64,000 nt of DNA, from contig NZ_OX638201.1 of NCBI RefSeq assembly GCF_951805225.1, positions 6,170,831-6,234,830 on the forward strand, written 5' to 3'. The position numbers and the translations under genes are program-made. Below are positions 44,241 through 53,275 of this stretch, in pieces. This DNA comes from an uncultured Flavobacterium sp. (lineage in GTDB: Bacteria; Bacteroidota; Bacteroidia; Flavobacteriales; Flavobacteriaceae). How positions within the stretch are numbered: the first letter of the stretch is position 1; every line of letters starts with the position of its first letter. Under the pieces are notes generated by a model that did not search any database, had not been told where the DNA came from, and saw only the letters and a list, made by a program, of their open reading frames with translations.

Positions 44241-44596
44241 CGTCTTGCTTTGATCTGATAAATAATTTCCCAAAAGATAATCGGAAAAATTGCATTTGCC
44301 ATTAATGCTGTTTTAATACCATATTCATCATATTTTGTAAACAGATGTAAATCTCCAAGTCTCAAAGCCAGAAATAGGGATAAAGCTGCAATTGCAATAG
44401 AACAGATTATGCTTAATAAAGCGTTCCATTTTAAGACAAAAAGCGAAAAAATAATATTTATGACAAAAAAACCGCAGCCTAAAGTTATAAATCTATGGTC
44501 TTTTAGTTTTTCGCCCAATGCAAGTAAAAGGGAAGTTGAAAAACTATAGGTGAAAAATAATAGAGAGTAAAGTAGAATTCGTACTTGTAGTTTCAT
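44237..44596 (-). CDS. Four-span membrane protein, paralogue of 42842-43216
   Basis: A 119-residue integral membrane protein with four spans and the shared words RFITLGCGF and LALRLGDLHLFTKYDEYG. It overlaps the downstream secreted protein gene by 4 bases (ATGA). The two paralogues flank that gene, which suggests a duplication within one small operon. No family or function is recognised. Confidence 0.66.
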   Translation of the reverse strand: MKLQVRILLYSLLFFTYSFSTSLLLALGEKLKDHRFITLGCGFFVINIIFSLFVLKWNALLSIICSIAIAALSLFLALRLGDLHLFTKYDEYGIKTALMANAIFPIIFWEIIYQIKARR

Positions 44597-44713
44597 TTTG
44601 AAATTTATTTTTGGTTTGACGAAATTACAAATTAAAAATGAAGCTAGGATTAGTATAGATTTTAAAAATGTTTTTTGTTTGTTCTAATTCCAGCGTCAAG
44701 CGAAGAAATTTTA

Positions 44714-45187
44714 CTACAATTTATCGCGTTTCATTCTTTCTATTTGTCGTTTGTGTCGAAGGATATGAACAATGGCGTGTTCTGTAATTTGTTCAATATC
44801 GTAGCATTGTCCCCAACTAGTTTGCATTTTTAAAGAATTGACAGGTTGTTCTAATTCATCATCTTTAATTTCTTTGAAAACATTTTCTGTAAAGGCAAAA
44901 ACATCCGTTAAGTCGTTTAAATATTCGGCAATAGTCAAACGAAGAATCTTTTCAGGTCGTTCAACATTATTTTCTTTATAGTTATGAATGCTTGTGGCAT
45001 AGCTATAACCGGAACTTACAACGTGAGTTAGAATTGTTTGAATGGATCTGCAATCTTCGTTTGTTGTTTTTTCGTCTAAGATCTTTGTTAAAACATCATC
45101 AGAAATATCTTTAATAACATTCTTAAGATCTGAAATTGTCTGCTCATATATGTCAAGCAATGCTCCAACTGCGCCTTGTCTGTTCAT
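44714..45187 (-). CDS. DinB-like protein
   Basis: A 157-residue helical bundle protein. It has the DinB layout: a first His region (QTILTHVVSSGYSY) and a last helix EHAIVHILRHKRQIERM, with histidines in the metal-ligand positions. It resembles the DinB/damage-inducible-like group common in Bacteroidota; the reaction is unknown. It is followed at 17 bases by the neighbouring minus-strand orphan's end, so they may share a transcript. Confidence 0.75.
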   Translation of the reverse strand: MNRQGAVGALLDIYEQTISDLKNVIKDISDDVLTKILDEKTTNEDCRSIQTILTHVVSSGYSYATSIHNYKENNVERPEKILRLTIAEYLNDLTDVFAFTENVFKEIKDDELEQPVNSLKMQTSWGQCYDIEQITEHAIVHILRHKRQIERMKRDKL

Positions 45188-45203
45188 TTTTTTTGTTGTT
45201 AAG

Positions 45204-45659
45204 CTAAGGGGTTATTTTTGTGTTCTTTCCGTATCTTGAAATGAAATCTTGTCCATTGTCATATTCCGCAGGATTGAAATATGTTATCACTCCAATTTTT
45301 GAGTTTAAAATTTCTTTGAGTTTTTCGAAGTATAATTTTTCAGTTACCTCGTTACCGTCAATAGTTAGGCTAATAATTAGTTTATCATCTTTTGTAATGT
45401 TTGCACCAACCATAATATTATCAGGGTTGTCGTGATATTTATTCCAATAGAAGGTCTGACTTAATTGGGAATTTTCAATGAAATAATTTATCATTTCATC
45501 TTCTGTTTTAAAAACATATTCCTTGTCCTCTGGTTTGCAAGTATAATCAGTATTTAACTTTTCATATCCGGGAATAAATGTATTTAGAACCAGTTCAATA
45601 GTGCTTTTTGATTTTTTTCCTGCGAATACTTGACAAATTAGATCTTTTTTTATTTCCAC
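45204..45659 (-). CDS. Hypothetical protein
   Basis: A 151-residue soluble protein without a signal peptide. The only plausible start is a GTG at 45659 (giving MEIKKDLICQVF). It contains two acidic segments and a beta-rich C-terminal half (KLIISLTIDGNEVTEKLYFE). No family is recognised. It lies 16 bases upstream of the DinB-like gene on the same strand and may be cotranscribed with it. Confidence 0.55.
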   Translation of the reverse strand: MEIKKDLICQVFAGKKSKSTIELVLNTFIPGYEKLNTDYTCKPEDKEYVFKTEDEMINYFIENSQLSQTFYWNKYHDNPDNIMVGANITKDDKLIISLTIDGNEVTEKLYFEKLKEILNSKIGVITYFNPAEYDNGQDFISRYGKNTKITP

Positions 45660-45824
45660 TACTTTTTGGTAATATTTAAATTTAACGTTTCTAACTTCGA
45701 TAGATTGAATTTACTATTTCTTTAATTTTATTTGTTTTTGAAAATTAATTAAAAGTATAAAAAAATGGAATGTTTCTTAGATTAGTCATATTTGTTAGAT
45801 TGACTTCAAACCAGATAAATATAA

Positions 45825-46772
45825 TTAATTTTTACAATTCTCAGATTGAATTAAATCCAAATCAGAACCATATTTTTCGCGGTATCCTAATTTAAAAGCT
45901 GTTTCAATATCTAGACAGGCTTTTTTAGCATCTTTTAAATTTAAATATATCAAAGCTCTGTTTCTATAGGCGTATGAGTTTTCAGGAAAAAGTTTTAGCG
46001 ATTTATTGACGTCTTCCATAGCTTGTTTTGTAAAGCCCAGTTTTAGGTTCGAATAACTTCGATTGTTGTACGGTAAAGGATCTTCAGGCTCATCTTTTAT
46101 AATTTTGCTGAATATTTTTTGAGCCTCTTTATGATTTTCTTTTTGTTGATATATAAAACCCAGATTATTCCAAACATTATTTAAATTGGGATTTATTTTA
46201 AGGGCTTTTTCGCAATAGAATATGGCTTTGTCAAAATCTTTTTTTGCAAAATTTAATTGTTCTAAAGCGATAATTGTAGAAAGATTTCTATTGTCTAATT
46301 CTAATGATTTTTCGAAATTATGAGAAGCGCTAATTTGTAAATGTCTTTTAATATCAATCATTCCTAATGAATAATAAACCGAACTTCTAATGGAATCGTT
46401 TTTTGCCAGTGGAATGTATTTCGAAAAAGAATTATAGGAATTTGATAATTCGTCTAATTTCATTTCAAGTATAGCTTTTACTACTAATAACTGGTTTGTT
46501 TCTAAATCTTTTTGGTCAATTGCGTTTACTAAATTTAAGGCTTCCTTATGTTGTTCTTTTTCGACTAAAGGCAAGATTTCTTTTATAATCGAATAAGTTT
46601 CTTTAGAGATAATAGTGCTATCAATAGTAGCATTAATTTCAAAGTCCATAATGTTTTTGCCTTCTATAGGACCTGAACTTTTTACAAACGCTTGTTTTTG
46701 TTTTATTTTCTGAGCATTTAAAAAATGACAGCTAAGAAAAAGTAGTATTAAAATAGAAGCTAGTTGTTTCAT
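45825..46772 (-). CDS. Secreted tetratricopeptide-repeat protein
   Basis: A 315-residue protein with a signal peptide (about 1-20, ending LNAQ). About five TPR units follow, with clear ones such as SVYYSLGMIDIKRHLQISAS, AIFYCEKALKINPNLNNVWN, NLGFIYQQKENHKEAQKIFS and YRNRALIYLNLKDAKKAC. A C-terminal LIQSENCKN tail ends the protein. It is probably periplasmic and a scaffold for protein contacts. No partner is evident. Confidence 0.76.
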   Translation of the reverse strand: MKQLASILILLFLSCHFLNAQKIKQKQAFVKSSGPIEGKNIMDFEINATIDSTIISKETYSIIKEILPLVEKEQHKEALNLVNAIDQKDLETNQLLVVKAILEMKLDELSNSYNSFSKYIPLAKNDSIRSSVYYSLGMIDIKRHLQISASHNFEKSLELDNRNLSTIIALEQLNFAKKDFDKAIFYCEKALKINPNLNNVWNNLGFIYQQKENHKEAQKIFSKIIKDEPEDPLPYNNRSYSNLKLGFTKQAMEDVNKSLKLFPENSYAYRNRALIYLNLKDAKKACLDIETAFKLGYREKYGSDLDLIQSENCKN

Positions 46773-46816
46773 CCGTTTGATTCTGTTATAAGTAGAAGAT
46801 CTTTTTGTAATTAAAG

Positions 46817-47278
46817 CTAATTTGTGATTGACTGCAAAAGCGCATCTATTTTGGCTTCAGATTTTTCTCTGATTACGCTATCTGGATGAAAACTCCAGAT
46901 GATTAGAAATTTTCCTTTTGCAAGATATTCTTCGGGATGTTCATCAGTTGGCTGACCGTCTTTTCCCCAAAGTAATCCTTGCAGAAATCGGTCGCCTTTG
47001 AATCTGTTTTCGAATTCAAAATACATGATAGAACCGCTATCTTTTTTGCTTTTGAAACTTTGAATTTCTTTACTTTTTACAACTCCAACAATGTTGCTGT
47101 AAGTTGCAATATCATTGTAGAATGTACAAGCCTGAGGAGTTATGCAATTGTGACCGTCGCTATTGGTATAGGTTTTTGGAATTTCTTTGGCTTTTAGTTT
47201 TAAATCAGCAATCGTCTGGCTGAATAAATTGGTAGAAAGTAACAGGAATAATACCGACAGGGGAATCGTAATTTTCAT
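46817..47278 (-). CDS. Hypothetical secreted protein with two cysteines
   Basis: A 153-residue protein with a signal peptide (about 1-20, ending LFSQ). The mature part begins with a helix, has a Cys pair in HNCITPQACTFY (about 43-54) that may form a disulfide, and continues with a beta-rich region (YFEFENRFKGDRFLQGLLWG). No family is recognised. It lies 44 bases upstream of the TPR gene, so a shared transcript is possible. Confidence 0.58.
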   Translation of the reverse strand: MKITIPLSVLFLLLSTNLFSQTIADLKLKAKEIPKTYTNSDGHNCITPQACTFYNDIATYSNIVGVVKSKEIQSFKSKKDSGSIMYFEFENRFKGDRFLQGLLWGKDGQPTDEHPEEYLAKGKFLIIWSFHPDSVIREKSEAKIDALLQSITN

Positions 47279-47397
47279 TGTTTTTGGGTTTAGTTTACCA
47301 AGCTAAAATAGTTTTTTTATTTGAGTTTGTTGAGTTTGATTTTTGATTGAAGAATAAAAAATTTATTAGGATGTTGGCGCGAGCGTGTATGCTGCAA

Positions 47398-47862
47398 TTA
47401 ATTCTTCCACTTCGTATAATTTGTTATTCCGTTTTGGTCCCAATCAATTTTCAAAGTGTCTTTCGTTGCATTTTTAATTATACCTACAGCAGTATAATCA
47501 TTATAGTAAACTTTGATTGTATCTTGATTTATGACGTATGGCATATCTCCATCTCCATCATAATCTACAATATAATAAGATTTTTTTGTTAACTCAAAAT
47601 CTGCATGCGGACCGTTTGGGTCGTTTGTCCAAATTCCAAAAAGCAAGTCCGGATCAAATTTTGATGTGATTATTTTACTTTGTTTTGGGCGGTCAGTATT
47701 TTGTACACTTTCGATATCAGTGTTTTTTGAAGAAGCTGTTTTTATAATTTCTTTTTCTTTTTTTTGCGAGTTTAGATTGTTAATGCTTGCTTCTTTTACG
47801 CTTTCTTTTTTCCCGCAAGAAATTACAATTAATGCACAAATAAGGAATAAGTATTTTTTCAT
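47398..47862 (-). CDS. Hypothetical lipoprotein, possibly lipocalin-like
   Basis: A 154-residue lipoprotein with lipobox VISC (Cys16) and a Lys/Ser/Asn-rich linker up to about residue 70. The C-terminal domain starts LLFGIWTNDPNGPHADFEL and continues with short beta strands. That GxW-type opening is seen in lipocalin-like Bacteroidota lipoproteins; the resemblance is weak. Function unknown. A short repeat GGCGCGAGCGT lies just beyond the stop codon. Confidence 0.58.
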   Translation of the reverse strand: MKKYLFLICALIVISCGKKESVKEASINNLNSQKKEKEIIKTASSKNTDIESVQNTDRPKQSKIITSKFDPDLLFGIWTNDPNGPHADFELTKKSYYIVDYDGDGDMPYVINQDTIKVYYNDYTAVGIIKNATKDTLKIDWDQNGITNYTKWKN

Positions 47863-47943
47863 TTTAATTTATTTTATAGTCTTGCTAAGATTGTAATTTT
47901 ATTTTCATTAACGCAAGGAAATTATTTATTGATGTTCATTTGA

Positions 47944-48318
47944 TTAAGATCTATTATCCAAATATTCTAAAATATAGATACAAATCGAGAAAACAAGAAT
48001 CACAAATACGATATTACAAATACGGTATCTAATTCTATGTCTTCTTGTTTCACTTTTCCATTCTGCAGTAAAAACATTGCTAAATCTTTTATGTGTTTTG
48101 AGATTGAAATAATCAATTGTTAAACAAATAATCATAAAAAAAGAAAAGAAAACAGGAAAGCTAATATGTACAGTAGGAAATAATATTTTCTTAAAAATTG
48201 CACAAATTGCTAATACAAAAAATCCTTCAACGCTAGAAAGTGCCCTTGTAGGTTTATGCCCTTTGCTTGAGCCTGTATTAAGATAGAAAAATCTGCGGTA
48301 TATTTCTTTAATGTCCAA
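47944..48318 (-). CDS. Hypothetical membrane protein with an atypical start
   Basis: A 124-residue frame with three hydrophobic segments (about 32-45, 50-70, 100-118). The only start codon is a TTG at 48318. The N-terminal part (GHKPTRALSSVEGFFVLAIC) also appears, in decayed form, near 49855-49920. The gene may thus be a recent duplicate or truncated copy rather than a normal gene. Confidence 0.45.
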   Translation of the reverse strand: MDIKEIYRRFFYLNTGSSKGHKPTRALSSVEGFFVLAICAIFKKILFPTVHISFPVFFSFFMIICLTIDYFNLKTHKRFSNVFTAEWKSETRRHRIRYRICNIVFVILVFSICIYILEYLDNRS

Positions 48319-48385
48319 TAATATTAGTTTCTAATTTTGTGTTTTATGGTTTTCAGGAAAGATTATAAGCATTATTGAGTGCATT

Positions 48386-49102
48386 TTAATCATGCTCTAG
48401 TAATAAAATAACTTTATTTTGCTCAAGCGAATATCCAATCATTTCACCTCCTTCATCACAGTCAAAACATGGAATGTTTATTAATTTGATTGCAGGATTG
48501 GTCAAAACCTCATTTAGAAATTTTTTATCGGTAATATCTTCTTCCCATGCTTTTAATTCTTCGCTATTATCATTTTCTATTACGGAAATAACATCAAAAA
48601 AATTAGCAACGTTCTTTTTAAAATAGGCTTCAAATTGTTGTGGAGTTATAGATTTCCAATATTTTTCCATATATTTCTCATAGACTTCTTGTCCTCCCGA
48701 AGGTGTTGTTTCAGGGTCATAAATTTCGCGTATAAAATAAAATGCGTCAAAAGATTGTGTATAGATAATTTTATTTTCTGAAGTTATTATTTGCAATTCA
48801 GCTTTGGAATTTTTAACCAAACCTGGATTTATAGTGAGTTGAAATATATCTTTAGAATTTTGATTTGAAAAGAAATAAGAATTAGAAATTTTTATTGTAT
48901 CAGGAATTGAAAGCTTTAAGTTTTCCCTTCTATCATCATAAACTACTTCGTTACTTGTAACTTGTAATGTATCATTATTTGTAACTTTTAAGGTATCATT
49001 GTTCTTACTGTTATTATTTAATTTGCTTTCTTTTTTATTCGAATTGCAGGCAAATAAACTCATCAGAATAATTAAAAACAGACATGCTTTATTTAATTTC
49101 AT
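48386..49102 (-). CDS. Hypothetical lipoprotein
   Basis: A 238-residue lipoprotein from the ATG at 49102 (MKLNKACLFLIILMSLFAC, Cys19). A low-complexity Asn/Lys/Ser linker includes repeated NDTLQVTxN words (about 30-55). The mature domain is alpha/beta and ends with a Cys pair in IPCFDCDEGGEM, which could bind metal or form a disulfide. No family is recognised. An upstream ATG at 49126 is possible. Confidence 0.58.
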   Translation of the reverse strand: MKLNKACLFLIILMSLFACNSNKKESKLNNNSKNNDTLKVTNNDTLQVTSNEVVYDDRRENLKLSIPDTIKISNSYFFSNQNSKDIFQLTINPGLVKNSKAELQIITSENKIIYTQSFDAFYFIREIYDPETTPSGGQEVYEKYMEKYWKSITPQQFEAYFKKNVANFFDVISVIENDNSEELKAWEEDITDKKFLNEVLTNPAIKLINIPCFDCDEGGEMIGYSLEQNKVILLLEHD

Positions 49103-49322
49103 AATTTTTAATAGTATCGTTTTCAAATGTTTTATATTAATAATAATAGAATCGCAAAGTATTTCAATAAGTCTGGTTTTGCGCCATAAATTTACTTTTT
49201 TGTATTGCTAAAATACATTTTTTTTCTCACGCTGGCGTTAGTGTCACGCACGTGCTCGAAAAGCTTATTTGAAATGCAGAATAAAACTTTTTATCATCGT
49301 GTTCTGATATGTTTTTGTAAAA

Positions 49323-49811
49323 CTAATAATCCTGTAATTGACTTTGTGGAAGGTTTTCCTGTTCTTTATAGACAAGTAAAAACAACAACATTGAGTTAAT
49401 TAAACACAGAAATATTCCGTATCTAATTTGTCCAAAATAAGGTAGCGCAAATATTAAAACAATAAATGATAGAAGGATTGCAACTAAGTTCAAGAAACAT
49501 AGAAATAATTGGTTATAATGTTTTCTAAGAAAGCAAACTAACAAGGTTATGTTCAGAAACAGGATCATTGTAAAACTAAAGAAAACTGGCTCAAAAGACA
49601 TCGCTAAATCATAACCACTTAAAGAATAAGCTTTTTTTGCCCGTTCGAAAGCTAATTTTTTTTCTTGCTCTGTTTCGGTTTTATGATATGATTTAATAAA
49701 ATGCGGACTTTGTTTAATGTTTTTATCAGAACACATCTGGAAAAAAGGGGAGAAGAAAATCAACATACTTAGGCTTGCTAAAAAACGAATTATTGTTTTT
49801 CTGTTTTTCAT
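49323..49811 (-). CDS. Hypothetical membrane protein
   Basis: A protein of about 162 residues with an N-terminal hydrophobic segment followed by MCSDK, then a charged loop (about 25-60) and three more membrane spans (about 75-98, 102-122, 130-150). An upstream ATG at 49823 is also possible. No family is recognised. Near the 5' side lies a decayed fragment of the 47944-48318 gene. Confidence 0.5.
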   Translation of the reverse strand: MKNRKTIIRFLASLSMLIFFSPFFQMCSDKNIKQSPHFIKSYHKTETEQEKKLAFERAKKAYSLSGYDLAMSFEPVFFSFTMILFLNITLLVCFLRKHYNQLFLCFLNLVAILLSFIVLIFALPYFGQIRYGIFLCLINSMLLFLLVYKEQENLPQSQLQDY

Positions 49812-49851
49812 GATAATGTTCATTAAAATACCATATAAATTAGTGTGTAGA

Positions 49852-49925
49852 AATCACAAAATTGCTAATACAAAAAATGCTCCAAAACTAAAAAGTGCTG
49901 AAGAGGATTTTATTATTTTCAATTA
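49852..49925 (-). pseudogene. Decayed fragment related to the 47944-48318 gene
   Basis: On the minus strand this reads about SSSALFSFGAFFVLAIL and then a stop, paralleling RALSSVEGFFVLAIC of the product at 47944-48318. At DNA level ATTGCTAATACAAAAAAT is shared with about 48206-48223. No start codon or continuation is present. Confidence 0.4.
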
Positions 49926-49935
49926 AATCGTTGGA

Positions 49936-50358
49936 TTATTTTTCAAGCGGAACTCCTTTTTTTGACATTTCATATCTTTTCTCAACAAAGTAATAAAGAG
50001 CATCCAGATCTGAATTGGTGAGATTAGGAAATGCGGTCATTAATCCCCAGCCTTTAGCGATATTTTCTTTGGCAATTTTATCGCCTTGTTCAAACATTTT
50101 ATACGAATTTCGGGTATAACTGTACAACCAATCTTTTTTGCGCAATTTGGTAATTCCGCCCAGAGCAGGAGCGGTTGCTATTTTATCCATTCCAATGTAG
50201 TGACAGGAAGCACAATCTCTTTTAAAAATATTTTGCCCTTTTGTATAAAGTGGATCAGTTTTAATGGTTTTCTTAATCGTTTTGTAATCAGTAGGTTTTA
50301 ATGATAAAGTAAAATAACCAACAAACAGAATTAGAAATAAAGAAATTGGTTTAATCAT
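49936..50358 (-). CDS. Small monohaem cytochrome c
   Basis: A 140-residue protein from the ATG at 50358 with an N-terminal signal/anchor (about 1-20). The mature domain has the haem-binding motif CASCH and a distal methionine region (GLMTAFPNLTNSDLDALYYF), as in class I c-type cytochromes. It is probably a periplasmic or membrane-anchored electron carrier. No oxidase or other redox gene is adjacent. The frame opens at a TTG at 50379, which is less likely. Confidence 0.86.
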   Translation of the reverse strand: MIKPISLFLILFVGYFTLSLKPTDYKTIKKTIKTDPLYTKGQNIFKRDCASCHYIGMDKIATAPALGGITKLRKKDWLYSYTRNSYKMFEQGDKIAKENIAKGWGLMTAFPNLTNSDLDALYYFVEKRYEMSKKGVPLEK

Positions 50359-50479
50359 TTTGGATTTGTTTTTTAGCAATTAAAGTTAATTAGATAATTT
50401 TAAAATGATTTCTAAAAAACAAAAAGCGGACGCTCACGCCAACGTGGTGATTTTTTTTTAAAAGTATTTATTAAACAAA

Positions 50480-51271
50480 TCAATTTGCGACATAATAAAA
50501 ATAATTTTTGCTAATCTTTTCAGATTGTAGAATCTGAAATAGAAAATTATCTGTTTCCATTTCTTCTTTTGAATTGAAATAGAAGCCATATGAATTATCT
50601 GTAAGTCCATCGACAAGATAGAAAATTCCTTTTTTTGTTTTTACGGCAGAATAAATATTTAATTCTTTAAGTAAATTAAGAATCTTGATTTGTTCTTTTG
50701 AAAAACTATCGTTTACGTTATTTTCAATTTTATTTGAGATAGGAAAAGGGGAATCTTTGGGAATTATATATTTCCAATACAGTTCCTTTTCTTTATATAA
50801 ATTATCGATTCTTTGAATTCTTTCGTAAGATGTAAAAATATCACTTTTATTTCCCGAAATAAGTTGTGTAAGTTTCTCGAATTTTTTCAAATTTTCATTT
50901 AAGTAATTCTCTAAAAAATCTTTCTTATCGCGGCCATTTTCTAAAAATTGATTAGGCATATTCATTGCCGTTTTCTGAGATATTTGATATTGATTACAGA
51001 ATGCCCCAAAGATGAAGTTTGGTATTTCGCTTGCATTGTGAAAAGTATCTAAAGCCCAAACGTTTTCTCTTTTTAATGGTCTGATATCCCATTTTGAAAA
51101 TGGTTTGCTGTTAATCAAAAATGTTTCTAATGAAATAGAATCTTTTTCGACAGTTTTCATTAAAAATTCAAATATATCAACATCGTATTTTTTATCTTTT
51201 TCAGGAAATTCTTGTCCAATACATGTTCCTGTAAAATATAAAAGAAGAATTATAATAGTTTTTTTAAACAT
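50480..51271 (-). CDS. Hypothetical secreted protein
   Basis: A 263-residue protein with a signal peptide (about 1-19, ending TCIGQ). The mature part is largely helical, with several aromatic-rich segments and a beta C-terminus (GIFYLVDGLTDNSYGFYF). No catalytic motif or family is recognised. It is a single gene with AT-rich flanks. Confidence 0.58.
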   Translation of the reverse strand: MFKKTIIILLLYFTGTCIGQEFPEKDKKYDVDIFEFLMKTVEKDSISLETFLINSKPFSKWDIRPLKRENVWALDTFHNASEIPNFIFGAFCNQYQISQKTAMNMPNQFLENGRDKKDFLENYLNENLKKFEKLTQLISGNKSDIFTSYERIQRIDNLYKEKELYWKYIIPKDSPFPISNKIENNVNDSFSKEQIKILNLLKELNIYSAVKTKKGIFYLVDGLTDNSYGFYFNSKEEMETDNFLFQILQSEKISKNYFYYVAN

Positions 51272-51341
51272 TATTATCGAATTAAAAAAAGCACAAAATC
51301 ATAAGATATTTGTGCTTTATAGAATTTATATTTTGGAGTAA

Positions 51342-51734
51342 TTATTTTCCTTTTAGTAAGTTTTCTAAATACTCATTTTTGTCTTTTTCAACCTGAACCA
51401 AACGTTCGTAAAGTTCAATGACTTTATCAAGTGGATTGAATGTACAATTATAATTACCAGCATTAATTACGCTGTCTTTTGTATCGTAATATGTATTGAA
51501 ATAATTAAAAACAGATTCTTCCGAAAAATTTTCAATTGCTTCAACCGTAACTCCAAGAACTTTTGCAATTTCTATCAATTTTTTGGTTTCAACTTCTTCG
51601 CTTCCTTCAATGCTGGAAACAGTTTGTTGACTTAAACCAATTGCTTCGGCAAGTGCTTCTTGTTTCATACCTCGAAGTTCTCTGATTCGGCTTATGTTTC
51701 TGCCAATATGTTTTGGTTTTGCTGCTGTGCTCAT
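51342..51734 (-). CDS. XRE family DNA-binding protein
   Basis: A 130-residue regulator. The N-terminal XRE/Cro-type helix-turn-helix (about 9-65) has IRELRGMKQEALAEAIGLSQQTVSSIE, and a C-terminal coiled-coil-like helix (PLDKVIELYERLVQVEKDKNEYLENL) probably dimerises. A -7-like TACCTTTG lies only 4 bases upstream of the ATG, which would make the mRNA leaderless if it is real. The target is unknown. Confidence 0.82.
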   Translation of the reverse strand: MSTAAKPKHIGRNISRIRELRGMKQEALAEAIGLSQQTVSSIEGSEEVETKKLIEIAKVLGVTVEAIENFSEESVFNYFNTYYDTKDSVINAGNYNCTFNPLDKVIELYERLVQVEKDKNEYLENLLKGK

Positions 51735-51810
51735 AATTCAAAGGTATTTAAAAATCTTTAGAAAAATTGATGTTGGTAAAAAACATCTTTTTTGGATTGA
51801 ATGCGTTTTT

Positions 51811-52935
51811 TTATTTTTTAATAAACTTTTTCACCTGAGTTTTTTCGCCATTCTCCAACTTTATAAAATATACGTTTTTGTTTAAATTCGTCACGTTTAC
51901 CGAAAAGTCATTTCCAACAAAATTCTCTTTAAGAATAACGCTTCCAAGAGCATCAATTATCGAAACTTTGGTATCGTTTGATTCTTCATGATGAACATTT
52001 ATAAAATCAGTTGTTGGGTTAGGAAAGATTTTGAGTTGAGATTTAGTTAAATCAGCGATTCCTAAATTTTTGTCATATTTATACGTTGCACGGGATAAGT
52101 TTTCCCATGAATTGGATGATTTTTTCCATATTTCTGCAATCTCTTGATGTATTGTTCCGTTTTGATTATTATCATATTTACTTTGGTACTGATTAATCCA
52201 TATTGAAAGATCATCATCCCAATCCTGACGTAAACGATTCACTAAAAAACCATTTGCGTCGTATGAATTTGTAAATATTATTTTCTCAATCCACTTATTA
52301 TTTTCCCATACATTCATTGTTTCTACTGAAACCTGTTTTGAACTATTATAAGTAAAAGTTGATTGCGAAAAATTTTCCCATTTAGAACTGGAGTCATTCC
52401 ATCTTTGTCGGGTTATTAGAGTAAATAATCCATCAGAATTATTTGAATAATCGACCTTTATGTTATTTTTCCAATTATTGTCATTCCATTGCTGTATTAA
52501 ATCAGATGTGAGATATACATTTGAATCATAAGATGAAGTATTTTTTGATGAATTTTGCCAAGCGTTGTTAGTCCATTCTTCATAAAATAATACATCTATT
52601 TTATTTTCATTGATATAAGTGAAAGAAGCCCTTAGAGAGAAGGTCAATGAATTTGAAGTTTTATCAAATGATTTGTAAATAATTTTATCTAGTAGATTGT
52701 TAGTATTATATTCATAATTTGATGAGTTAGAATCTTTCCAGCTATTAGAACTCTCATCCCACCGTTGACTTAAATCATCTGTGATCTTGTCACTTTTATC
52801 ATAATTTTTTATAACATAAGAAGAGTTTATCCAATTATTATTGCCCCAACTTTCGTAAGTAATACTTTTAAGATTTTGACTGTAAACAGATGAAGTTAAA
52901 ATAATAGTAAATAGTAAGTAAAGTGTTTTTTTCAT
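51811..52935 (-). CDS. Secreted protein with WxxxxNxW repeats and T9SS sorting domain
   Basis: A 374-residue protein with a signal peptide (about 1-19, ending VYSQ). About seven degenerate repeats of about 40 residues (such as WDESSNSWKDSNSSNYEYN and WNDSSSKWENFSQSTFTYN) fill 25-295. A type A T9SS sorting domain forms the last 75 residues (KIFPNPTTDF ... VKKFIKK). It is probably exported through the T9SS to the cell surface or outside. The repeats resemble RHS/YD-like strand pairs and may form a beta structure. Confidence 0.78.
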   Translation of the reverse strand: MKKTLYLLFTIILTSSVYSQNLKSITYESWGNNNWINSSYVIKNYDKSDKITDDLSQRWDESSNSWKDSNSSNYEYNTNNLLDKIIYKSFDKTSNSLTFSLRASFTYINENKIDVLFYEEWTNNAWQNSSKNTSSYDSNVYLTSDLIQQWNDNNWKNNIKVDYSNNSDGLFTLITRQRWNDSSSKWENFSQSTFTYNSSKQVSVETMNVWENNKWIEKIIFTNSYDANGFLVNRLRQDWDDDLSIWINQYQSKYDNNQNGTIHQEIAEIWKKSSNSWENLSRATYKYDKNLGIADLTKSQLKIFPNPTTDFINVHHEESNDTKVSIIDALGSVILKENFVGNDFSVNVTNLNKNVYFIKLENGEKTQVKKFIKK

Positions 52936-53275
52936 TTTTTGGAATATAATTGAATAGCTTTTTAGTGGATTTTATAAGGTAAAAATAGTATTAAAAAATT
53001 GAAAAAAGAGATTAAATTTATCAAATGTTTTACAATTTATTTTTGATATTTAATTGTTGGTTTCTGGTGGCGTATCGTTGTCGCTATAAGAAATAGAATT
53101 TAAAATAGAGTGAAAAAAATCCGTTTTTAATCTGTGTTTTCGCAAAGCAAATCCGCGTCATTCGGGTTCTATATTCACGATAATCTTTGTCGATCAAGAC
53201 AAGAGCAGATAAAAAAACTAGAGAAAGCTTGACGTTAATGTTAGCTGACAAACTTTATAATACTCTTAGATTTCG
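52936..53275. repeat. Gene-free region with a 53110-53200 degenerate repeat
   Basis: 53110-53200 (AATCCGTTTTTAATCTGTG, TTTTCGCAAAGCAAATCCGC) closely resembles 54712-54795 in direct orientation, and is related in inverse to 5072-5205. The rest is AT-rich with no gene. Confidence 0.5.
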
